From: Anisus vortex
Taxonomy: Eukaryota > Mollusca > Gastropoda > Planorbidae
Length of the DNA stretch: 64,000 bases
Direction of reading: 5' to 3'
NCBI GenBank assembly: GCA_949126835.1
Contig: OX421497.1
Coordinates: 3,550,771 to 3,614,770 of the forward strand
Within the stretch, counting starts at the first letter, position 1, and the number at the start of each line of letters is the position of its first letter. The notes under the pieces were generated by a model. The model did not search any database. It was not told where the DNA came from and saw only the letters and a program-made list of their open reading frames with translations. Positions 34,101 through 43,376 of the stretch are shown one piece after another. Position numbers and translations under genes: made by a program.

Positions 34101-37100
34101 CACTTCCATTAAACACCTAAAGCTTAACAATATCACATATCAAAATTTATTTTTTTATTTCACTTTTTTTAGTTTAGCTTTTTTGTTGAGCAGGGGGCAC
34201 GGTAGTCGAGCGGCAGCGCGATCCTCTGGTGAGCCGAAGGTCCCGGGTTCGAATCCTGGTGCAGGTTAGGATTTTTTCCCGGGTCTGGAGGGTGTCCCTG
34301 AGTCTACTGACCTTAGTTGGGGTAAAGTAAAGGCAGCTGTGCATAGTGCTGGCCACACAATCACCTAGTACGCCGTGGACTTAAAAACTGGTGAACGCTG
34401 CTTCATCGGACCTATGAATCAATTCGGTGCGACAGGTACTTTACTTTACTTTCTGTTGAGCAAATAATAAGCCAAATCTAACCCTCCCTCAGGATTATGA
34501 AGCAAGTGAAGGCAAGATTCACTCCTGACGCCATCGTCATGCAGTGCGGGGCAGACGGCCTCTCGGAGGACCCCATGACCTCCTTCAACCTGACTCACCT
34601 GGGAGTGGCCAAGTGTGTATGCTACATGCTGACGTGGAAACTGCCGACCGTGCTCCTGGGTGGCGGTGAGTTGAATGCTAGTGTACCTGTACAGTTTAAG
34701 GTTTTAAATAAAGTTACATGGCCTGGGACTTAATAAAAAAGATTTACACAAGAACAATCATTTTTATTTCATTGCTGTACCATGTTGATTGATGAACTCA
34801 AGGTAGGTTAATCGGAAATATTTGTTTACACCATTTATCTGATAGCTGGATTGTGACAAATGAAACAGGTTGCCTGAACAAACAAGGAAAACCAATAACT
34901 ACACATCATTTATTAAAATCCTCATTATCCGAATGCAAGAATTGACTTAAACCACGGATTAGTTTTCAACTTCGGACCAAATTGGTCACAGAACTGTTGA
35001 AGCAGCGTTCAATAGTTTCTTTGGCCAAGACATACTAGGTGATTATCATGTGACCAGCACAAGGCCTTGCTGCCTTTACATTACCCCAACGAATCAGAGC
35101 TGGGTAGACTCAGACAGGCCCTACAGTCACGGGAATGAGTCCTAGCCTTCACCAGGATTTGAAGCCAGATCCTCCGGTGCCGTGCCTCCGGTACCGTTCC
35201 TCATTTAGCATTGGCTAACACAAAAGTTAATGATTTAGTAAAGATGGATTGGGTTTTTTCACAGGAGATTATTGTCATAATTAGACTCCTGAATTGTTAT
35301 AAATTCTGTGTGGTCTTACATCTCCTGCAATTGAGCAGTAAACAAAGGCATCTACCGGTATTTGGTGTTTATTATATTCAGGGTTGCCAGTTTTCCGGCT
35401 AAAGCCGGATTTCAGGCTTTTAGAAAATCTCCAGCTAGCCCTGAAAATTCCGGATGGATGAAATAGACAAAAAATTAACTGTTCCTCCCCTTCTTTTACA
35501 CATGCTGCTTATGTAAAGTTTGTAAGTACACCACTATTTGCATCACATAATTAGTTAGGCTAAATTAAAAATAATGTTAATGGTTTGTGTCACTATGCGT
35601 ATTGTGGCGCGTTCCAGCTTGCATATTAGTTTTTGTAGAGAACAAAGCTTTCAGGCTTTTTTGTCTAGGCCTGCTGGCATCCCTGTATATTGCAGTGCTT
35701 TGAAATTGATTCCCCCCAATAGTTATAACCCCCTGAGCTAATAGCCCCAGCACTTGTTTTTATCTTTTTCTTTTAGCTTGCCTTTGTGTTTATGTAAACA
35801 GCTCTCTGTGACTATACCATTCCAGGAGGCTACAATTTCTCTAACACAGCCAAGTGCTGGACATTCCTCGCCGCTCTGGCCGCTGGAAAGAAACTGCCAG
35901 TGGACATTCCGGAACACAAGGTAGTGAAAATGAAAAAAGAAATGTGTGTGTGCATGCTTTCGGAGCTGCCTACTTTTAATGTATTGGTCGTAACGTTAAA
36001 TCTCAATTATCATCCTACATTAGTGTTAAAATATTTGATGCTTTGAATGATTGACAAGAATAATGCCAACATCGATCATTGATTAATTGTTACATTGTGT
36101 CTCAGTGGCCTACTTGAATGTTTCATGGAATCCTGGAATGAGTATATTTTTTTTTTTATTGAAGGTCCTGAAAATTCATTGGTCAGCTTGTAAACATTAA
36201 TTTTTTAAAGGTTTCATGAAGTCATTTTATCAGAATGATTTAGTACAAGATCAAGTTTTATATGCATGCATTTCAATACCAAAATGAAGTCGGATATCAT
36301 TTAGAAATACAACCCAAAAACAACTTGTTGCAATGCACACATAAACATAAAGACAAAATAACTTCCCTTATCCCTTATGCGAGAACAAATGCATATAAGT
36401 ACACTTTATTCCCTAGTGGCATTCGGGCATGGAATGGGTTGCCTGAACAAACCAGGAAAACCAATAACTTAAAAATATTTAAAACATTAATAAAAATGCA
36501 AGACAAGACTCGGGCCACGGATGAGCGTAGGACGCAATAATCATCTTTATAGAACGAGCGTCTGTAATGTGTAAGATAATACTTTATACATTTAGCTTTT
36601 GAGAGGCCTGCTACAGAAATACTATATCCTTTGTAAGGGAAAAACCTGTGTTTTATCAGATTTATCATTTCTAAAAACATATTTTTTTATAATTGCTAAT
36701 ATTTATTTAAACTGTTTTCCTAGCTTTAAAAAGACAACCATTGAATAAAAATTGACACTTTTCATTGTTAGTCTCTAATTTTTTTAATTGTGCAAGGTCA
36801 ATTGAAAAGCAATATTTTTTTATGTCTCTTGCGACTTTTGGTTGACAGTCTGGTGAACTAACCACAGGATCAGCCGGCCTCGCAATTATAAATGTCAATT
36901 GTAAATACTGTGACATTTGTTGACCTAGCTTAGACATACCTCACTTAGCTTTAATTTAAATTATATATTGAATAATCTGTAATATTTTCAATTAAATATT
37001 AAAATTGGAAAAAAATAATTAAATTATTATAATTAGCCTTTCACTTACACAGGTAAGTTGAATGAAGTAAGATTGTAATTGAGTAAATAAATGTTCCAGC

Positions 37101-38017
37101 ATCTACTAGACTATGGGCCGAGCTATGAGCTGACAACATCACCAGGTAATAAAAAGGACTGCAACACTGACAAGTACCTGGATGACATAGCAGCCAGCAT
37201 TAAAGGTAAGTTTCAATTTGTTAAAAAAAAATATTTAAATTCTTGGACACAGTGGTTGAACAGCAGCGCGTTCATCTTGCATCCCGGGACTCTAGGCTGT
37301 CCCAGAGTCTCCGCCAGCTCTGATGGGTACCTGACATTAGTTCGGGTAAAGTAAAGGCGGATGTGCATTGTGCTGGCCACACCTCCCCTAGTATGCCGTG
37401 GCCACAGAAAGTGGTGAACGCTGCTTTAATTTGGTCAGACGGGGTACTTTAATTTAATTTTACTTTGTTAGCTTTTAGATATGATCTCATACAGTTTTGT
37501 TACATGGTCCTTTCTTTACCCTCCCTCTGCATTTGAACTGTTGTCTTCAAGTGGCCAGTGGATGCCATGAAGTGTTTGTTCTAATCACAACACTTCTGTA
37601 CCCGTGGTGGGCCTCTAAGCTGGTGAAGTGTTGAACCACTAATACATATGCTCCCATTAAGAGTACACTAGTGGGTTGCATGAGAAACGATGCGCGCAAT
37701 TATCCGTCTTGTGAAGCCTGGTGCCTGGAATACCAGACCTATAGTCTGGTATTTGTGCTACTGAGAGGGGGGGGTGGGGTGGACAGTGCAGGTACACAAG
37801 CAATGCCACCTCATTAATGATCCAAGGGGAATTCCGTAAGAAGCGAAAAGTACATGAGCCTGAAGAGACCTTATCCTACTGTATTGTATGCACTAAATAC
37901 CAAGACTGATCAATCTAGTTTATGCACCAAGCACTTAAAAACAGGACAATCCCTCAATACCATGTATGTTGTTTTTTTCTTCTTGCAGAAAATCTTAGCC
38001 ATGTCGGCTTATCCTGA
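27812..38017 (+). CDS. HDAC8: Histone deacetylase 8 (class I), 11 coding exons, complete
   Basis: A zinc-dependent lysine deacetylase acting on histones and, in animals, on cohesin SMC3. The joined exons give 1365 nt and 454 residues with no stop, and every intron is GT-AG. Landmarks: D176 (human D101) in SYDCP; the His pair H217/H218 in [15 protein letters not shown] at 225-232; zinc ligands D253 and H255 in DIDLHHGDG, and D342 in [12 protein letters not shown]349 (human M274, characteristic of HDAC8); transition-state Tyr Y381 in GGGGYN. All lie at a constant +75 offset to the human enzyme. The C-terminus NLSHVGLS matches the human NLKHVV end. Oddities: an acidic N-terminal extension of about 69 residues ([13 protein letters not shown]), a six-residue longer acidic loop before D176, and E108 where human has Ser39. 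Met78 (28043) is an alternative start that would give a normal-length enzyme. Introns are full of repeats. Confidence 0.95.
28176..28355 (+). mobile_element. SINE family 1 in HDAC8 intron 1
   Basis: A worn head with box B GGGTTCAAATCCTGGTGAAG, then CTACCCAGCTCTGATGGG, and a 3' end GAACGTTGCTTCACAGGCCC with CTGGCGGGATACTTTA. Confidence 0.75.
28841..28893 (+). CDS. HDAC8: HDAC8 coding exon 2
   Basis: 53 nt between ATTGTAG and GTGAGT, encoding [17 protein letters not shown]. It aligns with the human ASMVHSLIEAYAL helix. The Glu of AEL replaces human Ser39. Confidence 0.93.
28916..29165 (+). mobile_element. SINE family 1 in HDAC8 intron 2
   Basis: Begins 23 bp after the exon 2 donor. Head GGCTGGTCGTCTAGTGGCAG, then GGTCCTGGGTTTGATCTCTG and CTAATGGGTACCTGGCAG. 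Confidence 0.75.
29310..29458 (+). CDS. HDAC8: HDAC8 coding exon 3
   Basis: 149 nt between CATCCAG and GTAAAT. It encodes the [11 protein letters not shown] helix (human FHTDAYLQHLQ) and an acidic loop [13 protein letters not shown] ending in GYGL. Confidence 0.93.
30210..30351 (+). CDS. HDAC8: HDAC8 coding exon 4
   Basis: 142 nt between CATTCAG and GTGTGT. It starts SYDCP (substrate-binding Asp) and ends WHHAKR (catalytic His pair H217/H218). Confidence 0.95.
30640..30888 (-). mobile_element. LINE 3' fragment in HDAC8 intron 4
   Basis: It matches the - strand LINE fragment at 49990-50228 (AGGGTCGTTGGGGCACCATT, CCGCAAGAGACAAGC, CTTGCCACATGCCCGTACCA). The left end in + orientation has the TCTTCACCTATCCC end of that LINE. 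It runs directly into the 42-bp minisatellite. Confidence 0.75.
30868..31165. repeat. 42-bp minisatellite in HDAC8 intron 4
   Basis: About seven copies of ATTGCCACATGCCCGTACCA followed by TATACTTATTACTTATTTTTCT. The first half of the unit is the LINE sequence at its left edge. Frames across it are open in several phases but are repeat translations inside an intron. Confidence 0.93.
31200..31312 (+). CDS. HDAC8: HDAC8 coding exon 5
   Basis: 113 nt between CCTGCAG and GTAAAG. It carries SGFCYLND and the zinc ligands of [10 protein letters not shown]. Confidence 0.95.
31556..31825 (+). mobile_element. SINE family 1 in HDAC8 intron 5, near full length
   Basis: GGCTGAGTGGCAGCGCATTC, box B GGGTTCGAATTCTGGTGAAG, the body GGAAGGTGTCCCTGAG and a 3' end with CGACCGGGGATAGTTAC. 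Confidence 0.85.
32191..32366. mobile_element. Small TIR element in HDAC8 intron 5
   Basis: CAGGGGCGAAGCCAG at the left and TAGCTTCACCCCTA at the right are imperfect inverted ends about 175 bp apart. The flanks share only about 6 of 8 bases, so the target duplication is weak. Confidence 0.5.
32638..32740 (-). mobile_element. SINE family 2 in HDAC8 intron 5
   Basis: The reverse strand carries CCTGCCGTCCTGCATGAG, then GGGCCTAGTGGACGTAATAA and the LINE A-like tail. Confidence 0.7.
32962..33039 (+). CDS. HDAC8: HDAC8 coding exon 6
   Basis: 78 nt between TTTTCAG and GTAAAA, encoding [18 protein letters not shown] and then LGPGFFPG. It includes the Phe of the active-site tunnel (human F208 region). 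Confidence 0.94.
33128..33236 (+). CDS. HDAC8: HDAC8 coding exon 7
   Basis: 109 nt between TTCATAG and GTCAGT. It encodes [18 protein letters not shown], aligned with human GKGRYYSVNVPIQDGIQD. The preceding intron is only 88 bp. Confidence 0.94.
33290..33449 (+). mobile_element. SINE family 1, 5' half, HDAC8 intron 7
   Basis: Head with GGGTTCAAATCCTCGTCACAG, then GGATGGAGGGAGTCC and CTTACGGGTACCTGTC. It breaks into an A-run at 33440. Confidence 0.65.
33450..33615. mobile_element. Two SINE family 1 3' ends head to head (inverted repeat), HDAC8 intron 7
   Basis: 33450-33514 is the SINE 3' end on the - strand (CCCGTCGGACCAAATTGATC, GAAGCAGCGTTCACCAG). 33520-33615 is the same segment on the + strand (TGGCCACACATAATC, TATGGATCACTTTGGTCC). 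The transcript could fold into a hairpin. Confidence 0.75.
34190..34455 (+). mobile_element. SINE family 1, near full length, HDAC8 intron 7
   Basis: Head CACGGTAGTCGAGCGGCAGC, box B GGGTTCGAATCCTGGTGCAG, the body GGAGGGTGTCCCTGAGTCTA, a 3' end TCGGTGCGACAGG and a TACTTTACTTTAC tail. It ends about 40 bp before the exon 8 acceptor. Confidence 0.88.
34493..34665 (+). CDS. HDAC8: HDAC8 coding exon 8
   Basis: 173 nt between CCCTCAG and GTGAGT. It encodes [17 protein letters not shown] with zinc ligand D342 and the HDAC8-type Met349. It is noticeably more GC-rich than its flanks, as a coding exon should be. Confidence 0.95.
34863..34958 (+). mobile_element. LINE family A C-terminal fragment, HDAC8 intron 8
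   Basis: CAGGTTGCCTGAACAAACAAGG and CGAATGCAAGAATTGACTTA correspond to the GLPEQTR and following region of LINE A. Confidence 0.6.
34960..35208 (-). mobile_element. SINE family 1, HDAC8 intron 8
   Basis: The reverse strand reads from a worn tRNA head through box-B-like GGCTTCAAATCCTGGTGAAG and GAGTCTACCCAGCTCTGATT to a GGTCCGAAG end. Confidence 0.75.
35379..35685. mobile_element. 307-bp TIR element in HDAC8 intron 8
   Basis: Left end CAGGGTTGCCAG, right end CTGGCATCCCTG (10 of 12 inverted). The sequence TATATT flanks both sides (35373-35378 and 35686-35691). Interior GCCGGATTTCAGGCTTTT. Confidence 0.65.
35826..35920 (+). CDS. HDAC8: HDAC8 coding exon 9
   Basis: 95 nt between ATTCCAG and GTAGTG. 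It completes GGGGYN with catalytic Y381 and continues NTAKCWTFL to IPEHK, phase 0. Confidence 0.95.
36255..36578 (+). mobile_element. LINE family A 3' end, HDAC8 intron 9 (longest copy)
   Basis: The frame 36262-36540 is open for 92 codons and contains [19 protein letters not shown] followed by the FKTLI helix, the last part of a reverse transcriptase ORF. The tail GCGTAGGACGCAATAATC follows, then GCGTCTGTAATGTGTAAGATA. It gives the reference tail for comparison with SINE family 2. Confidence 0.8.
36839..36886 (-). mobile_element. SINE family 2 head fragment, HDAC8 intron 9
   Basis: The reverse strand GAGGCCGGCTGATCCTGTGG, then GTTCACCAGACTGTCAACC, matches the head of the 21762 copy. Confidence 0.5.
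37100..37205 (+). CDS. HDAC8: HDAC8 coding exon 10
   Basis: 106 nt between GTTCCAG and GTAAGT, encoding [16 protein letters not shown] and [12 protein letters not shown]. It aligns with human TAYGPDYVLEITPS and the last helix. Confidence 0.93.
37240..37465 (+). mobile_element. SINE family 1 in HDAC8 intron 10
   Basis: GACACAGTGGTTGAACAGCAG (worn head), then CTGTCCCAGAGTCTCC, CTCTGATGGGTACCTGACAT and a TTGGTCAGACGGGGTACTTT end. The box B region is deleted. Confidence 0.75.
37535..37800 (+). repeat. Unnamed repeat pair, copy 1 (HDAC8 intron 10)
   Basis: It shares TTAAGAGTACAC, AAGCTGGTGAAGT and the AGTCTGGTATTTGT block, in the same order, with 53355-53640. It is strongly diverged. Confidence 0.45.
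37989..38017 (+). CDS. HDAC8: HDAC8 coding exon 11 (stop)
   Basis: 29 nt after CTTGCAG, encoding ENLSHVGLS and a TGA at 38015. The position and length match the human C-terminus (GNLKHVV). Confidence 0.88.
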
Positions 38018-38044
38018 TAGAGCTGTCTCCTGCCACACAAACAG

Positions 38045-38050
38045 AATAAA
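38045..38050 (+). promoter_or_regulatory. Candidate polyadenylation signal of HDAC8 (proximal)
   Basis: AATAAA 28 bp after the stop codon. It is unusually close. Further AATAAA motifs at about 38612 and 38670-38682 would give a 3' UTR of roughly 600-700 bp and may be the ones used. Confidence 0.4.
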
Positions 38051-38956
38051 ATTGGTTTGACTTGAGGGTATAGAACTGAACACAGAAAATTATGAAATAT
38101 ATACAAAATATATGAAGCTAAATGATGAGAGTGTTGGAACAAAAGAGAAATATTTTATTTATGAGAAAATCATCTTCTTCTTTGTTTGACTCTAAATGGC
38201 CTTAGACCAGGGGAGGATGTCATGAATTTGACAGTTGTTGTTTTTTCAGGCCTTCTACCACGCCCCATTAATCATACAGTCAGAAGCTTTAATGTGCTCT
38301 AGTGAGACATATTATTATAGTGAAGATAGGCTTGTCTTGCTGACTGCAATATCTTACCAGGAACACTGTGTATATTAGTGAGAATCAATGGCTTACAGTG
38401 ATAGAATAGACTTTTAAAAATAATTATAATTAGACCTTCCCAGTACTGTGTGAAAAGTTGGTCCTCCTGTAGATCATAAATGGATTACGATTATCAATAA
38501 TTGTTCCAGTTTTTTCTTGTTATTTCTAGAAATTTTCTGGAAGTTTTTGTTTGTAATTAAATGTTATATTAAATTGATTTCATGATGTTATTTCTCTGTA
38601 TTTTGTAACCAAATAAATTTATTGTTAATTGAAATATTTCCTGTTAAATTTCCTTGTATTTTTATTTGTGAAAATAAAAATAAATTGCTTGATGATTAAA
38701 TTAGAGTGTTTCTTTTTTTAGTACAATTACGTGGCAATCTGCAAGTACTATTTATACAGCTATTGTACAATACTATTTACACAGCTATTGTACAAAAAAT
38801 AAACATAAATTATAATTTAGATTTGTTTCACCAGAGAAATACTGCACTAATTGGCATCAATATAAAGTGGAATCCCTTTTTTATTTATAATCTACTATCC
38901 ACATTATAAATGATAAACCCAGAATAGTAACATTGTAAGGAGGCTTAATTAACTTG
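38051..38956. other. HDAC8 3' flank
   Basis: Presumed 3' UTR to about 38690, where AATAAA motifs cluster, then AT-rich sequence with a repeated ACTATTTACACAGCTATTGTAC. No gene. Confidence 0.5.
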
Positions 38957-39110
38957 TGGTCTAAGGGAGACGATTCATGCATAATTTTTTGTAATCTAAG
39001 GTAATCATTGGTTTCATCCCTTTGCTATTATCCTTTATTTACCGTAATTCTCGCAAAGGAAATTATTTTAGTTTAAAATTGTTTGTCCTGAAACGGGAAA
39101 CAGTGCGTTT
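38957..39110. repeat. Direct repeat, left copy
   Basis: GTAATCTAAGGTAATCATTGG, CCCTTTGC and AAATTATTTTAGTTTAAAAT correspond to 39850-40000 (CGTAATCTAAGGGAAACAAT, CCTCCCTTTGCC, AAACTATTTCAGTCTGAAAT). The two copies flank the possible exon at 39271-39478. Confidence 0.45.
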
Positions 39111-39270
39111 ATGATATGGTTTGATGAAAAAACGCTGATTTACTAATGAACGAGCAAATAGGAGTAAAGCAAGACACAGAAGAGCAGAAATAATGCTACG
39201 AAAGTAATCAAATACCAAGAACGGGTAAATAAAAAGAGAAAATTACCAAACAATGCACTTAGCGTGGCTT

Positions 39271-39478
39271 GGTATTTACACTTAGATCTAGGTATTTTAT
39301 ACGAAAAGCCAAAATGTCCTGTTGGGGTAAATACTGCCTCTAGATTACATAATTCGCCATCTTTCAGGAATAATCCCGGAACCCCTGGATGGCTGAAAAC
39401 ATACATCGAGTGGCTGGAGTATTTACTATGAACAAGCACGTAGACAGACAACAAATCGGACCCGTCAAGCTGTAACAC
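39271..39478 (-). CDS. Possible orphan exon, unknown protein
   Basis: On the - strand a frame opens behind an AG (39480-39479) and runs LQLDGSDLLSVYVLVHSKY, then SHPGVPGLFLKDGELCNLEA and FTPTGHFGFSYKIPRSK, followed by a GTAAAT donor-like site. The composition is balanced, unlike the spurious AT-driven frames nearby. I do not recognise the family. There is no polypyrimidine tract before the AG, and the reading beyond the donor turns into a hydrophobic run that looks non-coding. It could be a relic of a mobile element. Confidence 0.25.
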
Positions 39479-39849
39479 CTATGAGTCACATATCGCTACC
39501 GGACATTTTACAAACGCTGGTGTAGACTGTGTCAACAAAAAGTTGATAACTGACTGGAACCGACAATTATAAAATATTTTTTTAGACATATTTATTGCTA
39601 CTAAGTTATTACTAGGCCTATGGGTAAGATCCGGTTTAAAACAATAATTAAGATTTGGCATTATTTTTTTTTCAATTTTGGCTCAAATTTTTGACTGGCC
39701 ACAAATAATGTTCTTAATTAACAACTCTTTTTCTCGCAATGTGCTAACATATATAAGTTCGGATTTTACCTTCTAAAGTATGTTTTTATAACTCCCCTTC
39801 GCTTAACATGGGGCACTTTATTTACCATAATAATAATACTAATACATTT

Positions 39850-40000
39850 CGTAATCTAAGGGAAACAATTCATGTATAATTTTGAAATAAATAAATATTT
39901 CTTGATAGCCTCCCTTTGCCAATCTGCGGTCACTTTAAGTACGTTAACATTATAATTAATTCTGTGAAAGAAACTATTTCAGTCTGAAATAGAAATATAA
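39850..40000. repeat. Direct repeat, right copy
   Basis: Partner of 38957-39110; see that entry for the shared words. Confidence 0.45.
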
Positions 40001-40234
40001 ACGGAAGACAATCTAAACATAATATATACATGTACTAATATACACATAGCCTATGTGTTTTTTAACTCTTTAAAAGTACTGACTGGTATTGCAATTACCG
40101 AATATATTTACGACTCTTTAGCCAATAGTTTTTACATTGAAAAAGTTGGCTTTTTCTTTGCATAGCTGCCTTAAAATACAAGCCATCTTAAAAATGATAC
40201 CGCTTTTTGGTGAAATTTTACTGCAGTTAATCTC

Positions 40235-40415
40235 TTCCCGATCGGTAGCCTATCCGGGCATGGAATGGGTTGCCTGAACACAACCAGGAAAACGAACAAC
40301 CTAACATCATTTATTATGCCTAAACAAAATGAACAAAATGCAAGAATATTCGAGCCACGTATAGGCGTAGGGCGCAACAGTATTCCGTCTTGAAGGAGCG
40401 TCTGTAATATAATAA
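40235..40415 (+). mobile_element. LINE family A 3' end
   Basis: CCGGGCATGGAATGGGTTGCC encodes GMEWVA/AWNGLP in the family frame. The tail GGCGTAGGGCGCAACAGTAT and GAAGGAGCGTCTGTAA follows. Confidence 0.7.
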
Positions 40416-40904
40416 TAATATGGGAAAAAGATAAGCACTCTTTTATTAAAATCAGTAAGAAAAATAAAATATTTTTTATTAGCACGAATCAATACAATCA
40501 ATAAAAAGAATAAACATCAATCTCAAAATACGTCGGTCATTTCCGGCCACAGGCCTACAACCCAAGGATTGCGGAAGAAGACATCACAGGCTCGAGACAA
40601 GCAGGCGCGCTCTAGTCATTCATATAGTCCAGTGCATTCATTGTCAGTCTCCGAGTCTTTCAAGGCACGTAATGATAGGAGATCCAATATTGGCGAAAGT
40701 AAGATGGAGGGGTCCACTCCCTGACACTGTCACGTGGACACTGGTCATCAATCATAATAAAGTATTCCCCCCTCCCCAATAACCAAAATGAACATTGATT
40801 GACTTCTTTCGGTCAACGAAAAAGTAAGAAAAACGAAACGCAAAAAATAAAACACAACAGTAACAACGAAAACAACAAAATTAGTTCTACGGACGTCAAT
40901 ACTT

Positions 40905-41445
40905 GGCATCAACGACAATTTTTGGCACAAACGTCAATACTTGGCACCAAAGTCACTTTTTGGCACCAAAGTCACTATTTGACACCAGCGTCAATATTTG
41001 ACACCAACGTCAATATGTGACACCAACGTCAATATTTGGCACCAACGTCAATATTTGGCACCAACGTCAATATTTGACACCAGCGTCAATATTTGGCACA
41101 AATGTCAATATTTGACACCAACGTCAATATTTGGCACCAACGTCACTATTTGACACCAGCGTCAATATTTGACACCAGCGTCAATATTTGGCACCAATGT
41201 CAATATTTGACACCAAAGTCAATATTTGACACCAACGTCAATATTTGACACCAGCGTCAATATTTGACACCAGCGTCAATATTTGACACCAGCGTCAATA
41301 TTTGGCACCAATGTCAATATTTGACACAAAGTCACTATTTGACACCAACGTCAATATTTGGCACCAACGTCAATATGTGACACCAACGTCAATATTTGGG
41401 ACCAACGTCAATATTTGGCACCAAAGTCAATATTTGGCACCGCTG
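40905..41445. repeat. 19-bp satellite, first block
   Basis: About 28 copies of ACCAACGTCAATATTTGGC with GAC/GGC and AAC/AGC variants. It is interrupted at 41446-41587 by foreign sequence and resumes after it. Confidence 0.95.
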
Positions 41446-41587
41446 ATACAGAGAGAGAGTTGACAACTTCGATTATCTAAAGACTCAAGTGGGAATAGCT
41501 GCTTAGGAAATTAATCTGTTGTCAACTGCAAGGCATTCGCTCTACTTTGAGCTTTTGGTTTAATTTACACTAGTGAACCTATTTTAT
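41446..41587 (+). mobile_element. Fragment of the GGGGTCGGCAACC hAT element inside the satellite
   Basis: GCTGCTTAGGAAATTAATCTG, CAACTGCAAGGCATTCGC and CTACTTTGAGCTTTTGGTTT match 59535-59640 of the nested copy. The fragment has no terminal repeats. Confidence 0.65.
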
Positions 41588-41718
41588 CGCACCAACGTCA
41601 ATATTTGGCACCAACGTCACTATTTGACACCAGCGTCAATATTTGACACCAGCGTCAATATTTGACACCAGCGTCAATATTTGGCATAAATGTCAATATT
41701 TGACACCAACGTCAATAT
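41588..41718. repeat. 19-bp satellite, second block
   Basis: About seven further units of the same 19-bp repeat, ending abruptly at the start of the 31-bp satellite. Confidence 0.9.
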
Positions 41719-42438
41719 CGTTGATCTAGACTACACGTATTAGGTCTATTGTTGATCTAGACTACACGTATTAGGTCTATTGTTGATCTAGACTACACGT
41801 ATTAGGTCTATTGTTGATCTAGACTACACGTATTATGTCTATTGATGATCTAGACTATACGTATTAGGTCTATTGTTGATCTAGACTATACGTATTAGGT
41901 CTATTGTTGATCTAGACTACACGTATTAGGTCTATTGTTGATCTAGACTATACGTATTAGGTCTATTGTTGATCTAAACTATATGTATTAGGTCTATTCT
42001 TGATCTAGACTATACGTATTAGGCCTATTGTTGATCTAGACTATACGTATTAGGTCTATTGTTGATCTAAACTATATGTATTAGGTCTATTCTTGATCTA
42101 GACTATACGTATTAGGCCTATTGTTGATCTAGACTGCACGTATTAGGTCTATTGTTGATCTAGACTGCACGTATTAGGTCTATTGTTGATCTAGACTGCA
42201 CGTATTAGGTGTATTGTTGATCTAGACTACACGTATTAGGTCTATTGTTGATCTAGACTGCACGTATTAGGTCTATTGTTGATCTAGACTGCACGTATTA
42301 GGTCTATTGTTGATCTAGACTACACGTATTAGGTCTATTGTTGATCTAGACTGCACGTATTAGGTCTTTTGTTGATCTAGACTACACGTATTAGGTCTAT
42401 TGTTGATCTAGACTACATGTATTAGGTCTATTGTTGAT
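41719..42438. repeat. 31-bp satellite
   Basis: About 23 copies of TTGATCTAGACTACACGTAT followed by TAGGTCTATTG. TACACG, TATACG and TGCACG variants occur in runs, pointing to local duplications. Confidence 0.95.
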
Positions 42439-42494
42439 CATCGCTATACTGTGGTTTTGTTTTGTTTATATTCTTTTTTTCTATTATTATACTA

Positions 42495-42755
42495 GTCTGC
42501 CGGGTGGCCGAGCGGCAGTGCGTAACGAAAGTCCTGGGTTCGAAGTTCGAATCCTGGTGAAGGCTAATATTTTTTTTTCCCGTATTAGAGGGTGTCCCTG
42601 AGTCTACCCAGCTCTGATGAGTACCTGACCTTAGTTGTGGGGTGAAGTAAAAGCAGTTGTGCTGGCCACACAATCAACTAGTATGCCGTGGCCACAGAAA
42701 CAGGTGAACGCTGCCTCACCGGCCTTATGGATTGATTCGGTCCGACGTGATTACT
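42495..42755 (+). mobile_element. tRNA-derived SINE (family 1)
   Basis: Head GCCGGGTGGCCGAGCGGCAG (box A), box B GTTCGAATCCTGGTGAAG, GAGGGTGTCCCTGAGTCTAC and a 3' end TTCGGTCCGACGTGATTAC. Confidence 0.88.
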
Positions 42756-43376
42756 GTATTTTTTTATTATACTATTGTCCTATTATTGTTGTATTATTAT
42801 TATACTATTGTCCTATTAATGTTGTATTATGGTTCCATATTGTTGTTGTTAAATTATTGCCAAAGAAATATTTTGATATTGTTATGTTATTGTTATTTTA
42901 TTGCTGCATATTAGTTACACTGCTTTGCAATAGTTTTATCATTGCTATATTCATGCTATATTTTTACATGCATAGATTGTTTTATTTGATTGCCAAAAAG
43001 AAGCGTTGAAAAACACACTCTTTAAAAATAAGAAGATCTAATTGTAAAACTGCCCCCCCCCTCCCTTTTTTCCCACAATCTCTATTTCCTCTTTAACAAG
43101 CACATACGATTCACATTAGCACTTAGAACAATTTTTCTTTTTGTTCCGCAGAATTCCCCTGACCGGCTGGGCACTCGGATAATTTCCATTGTCTGCGCAG
43201 GATGTGATGATATTTAAATGTGTTACCCTTAGGGCTTAAAAAATATAAGGGCACTTAATTTTAAAATTAAAGTTATAGTCTATTTTATGTCTATTTGAAA
43301 AAATAAGTTACAAGTAATAACAAGACATTCATAAAAAGAAAATTTCAAGAAAATTGTAGGTTTTACCATAGACTAA
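42756..43376. other. AT-rich stretch with ATTATACTATTGTCCT repeats; no gene
   Basis: Two to three copies of a TATTATACTATTGTCCTATT motif (42765-42830), then a C-run near 43053. Nothing coding. Confidence 0.5.

Noticed and set aside
39143..39270. Membrane-segment extension of the possible exon at 39271-39478
   Set aside because: It lies beyond a GTAAAT donor-like site, is biased by T-rich sequence, and would depend on reading through the splice site.
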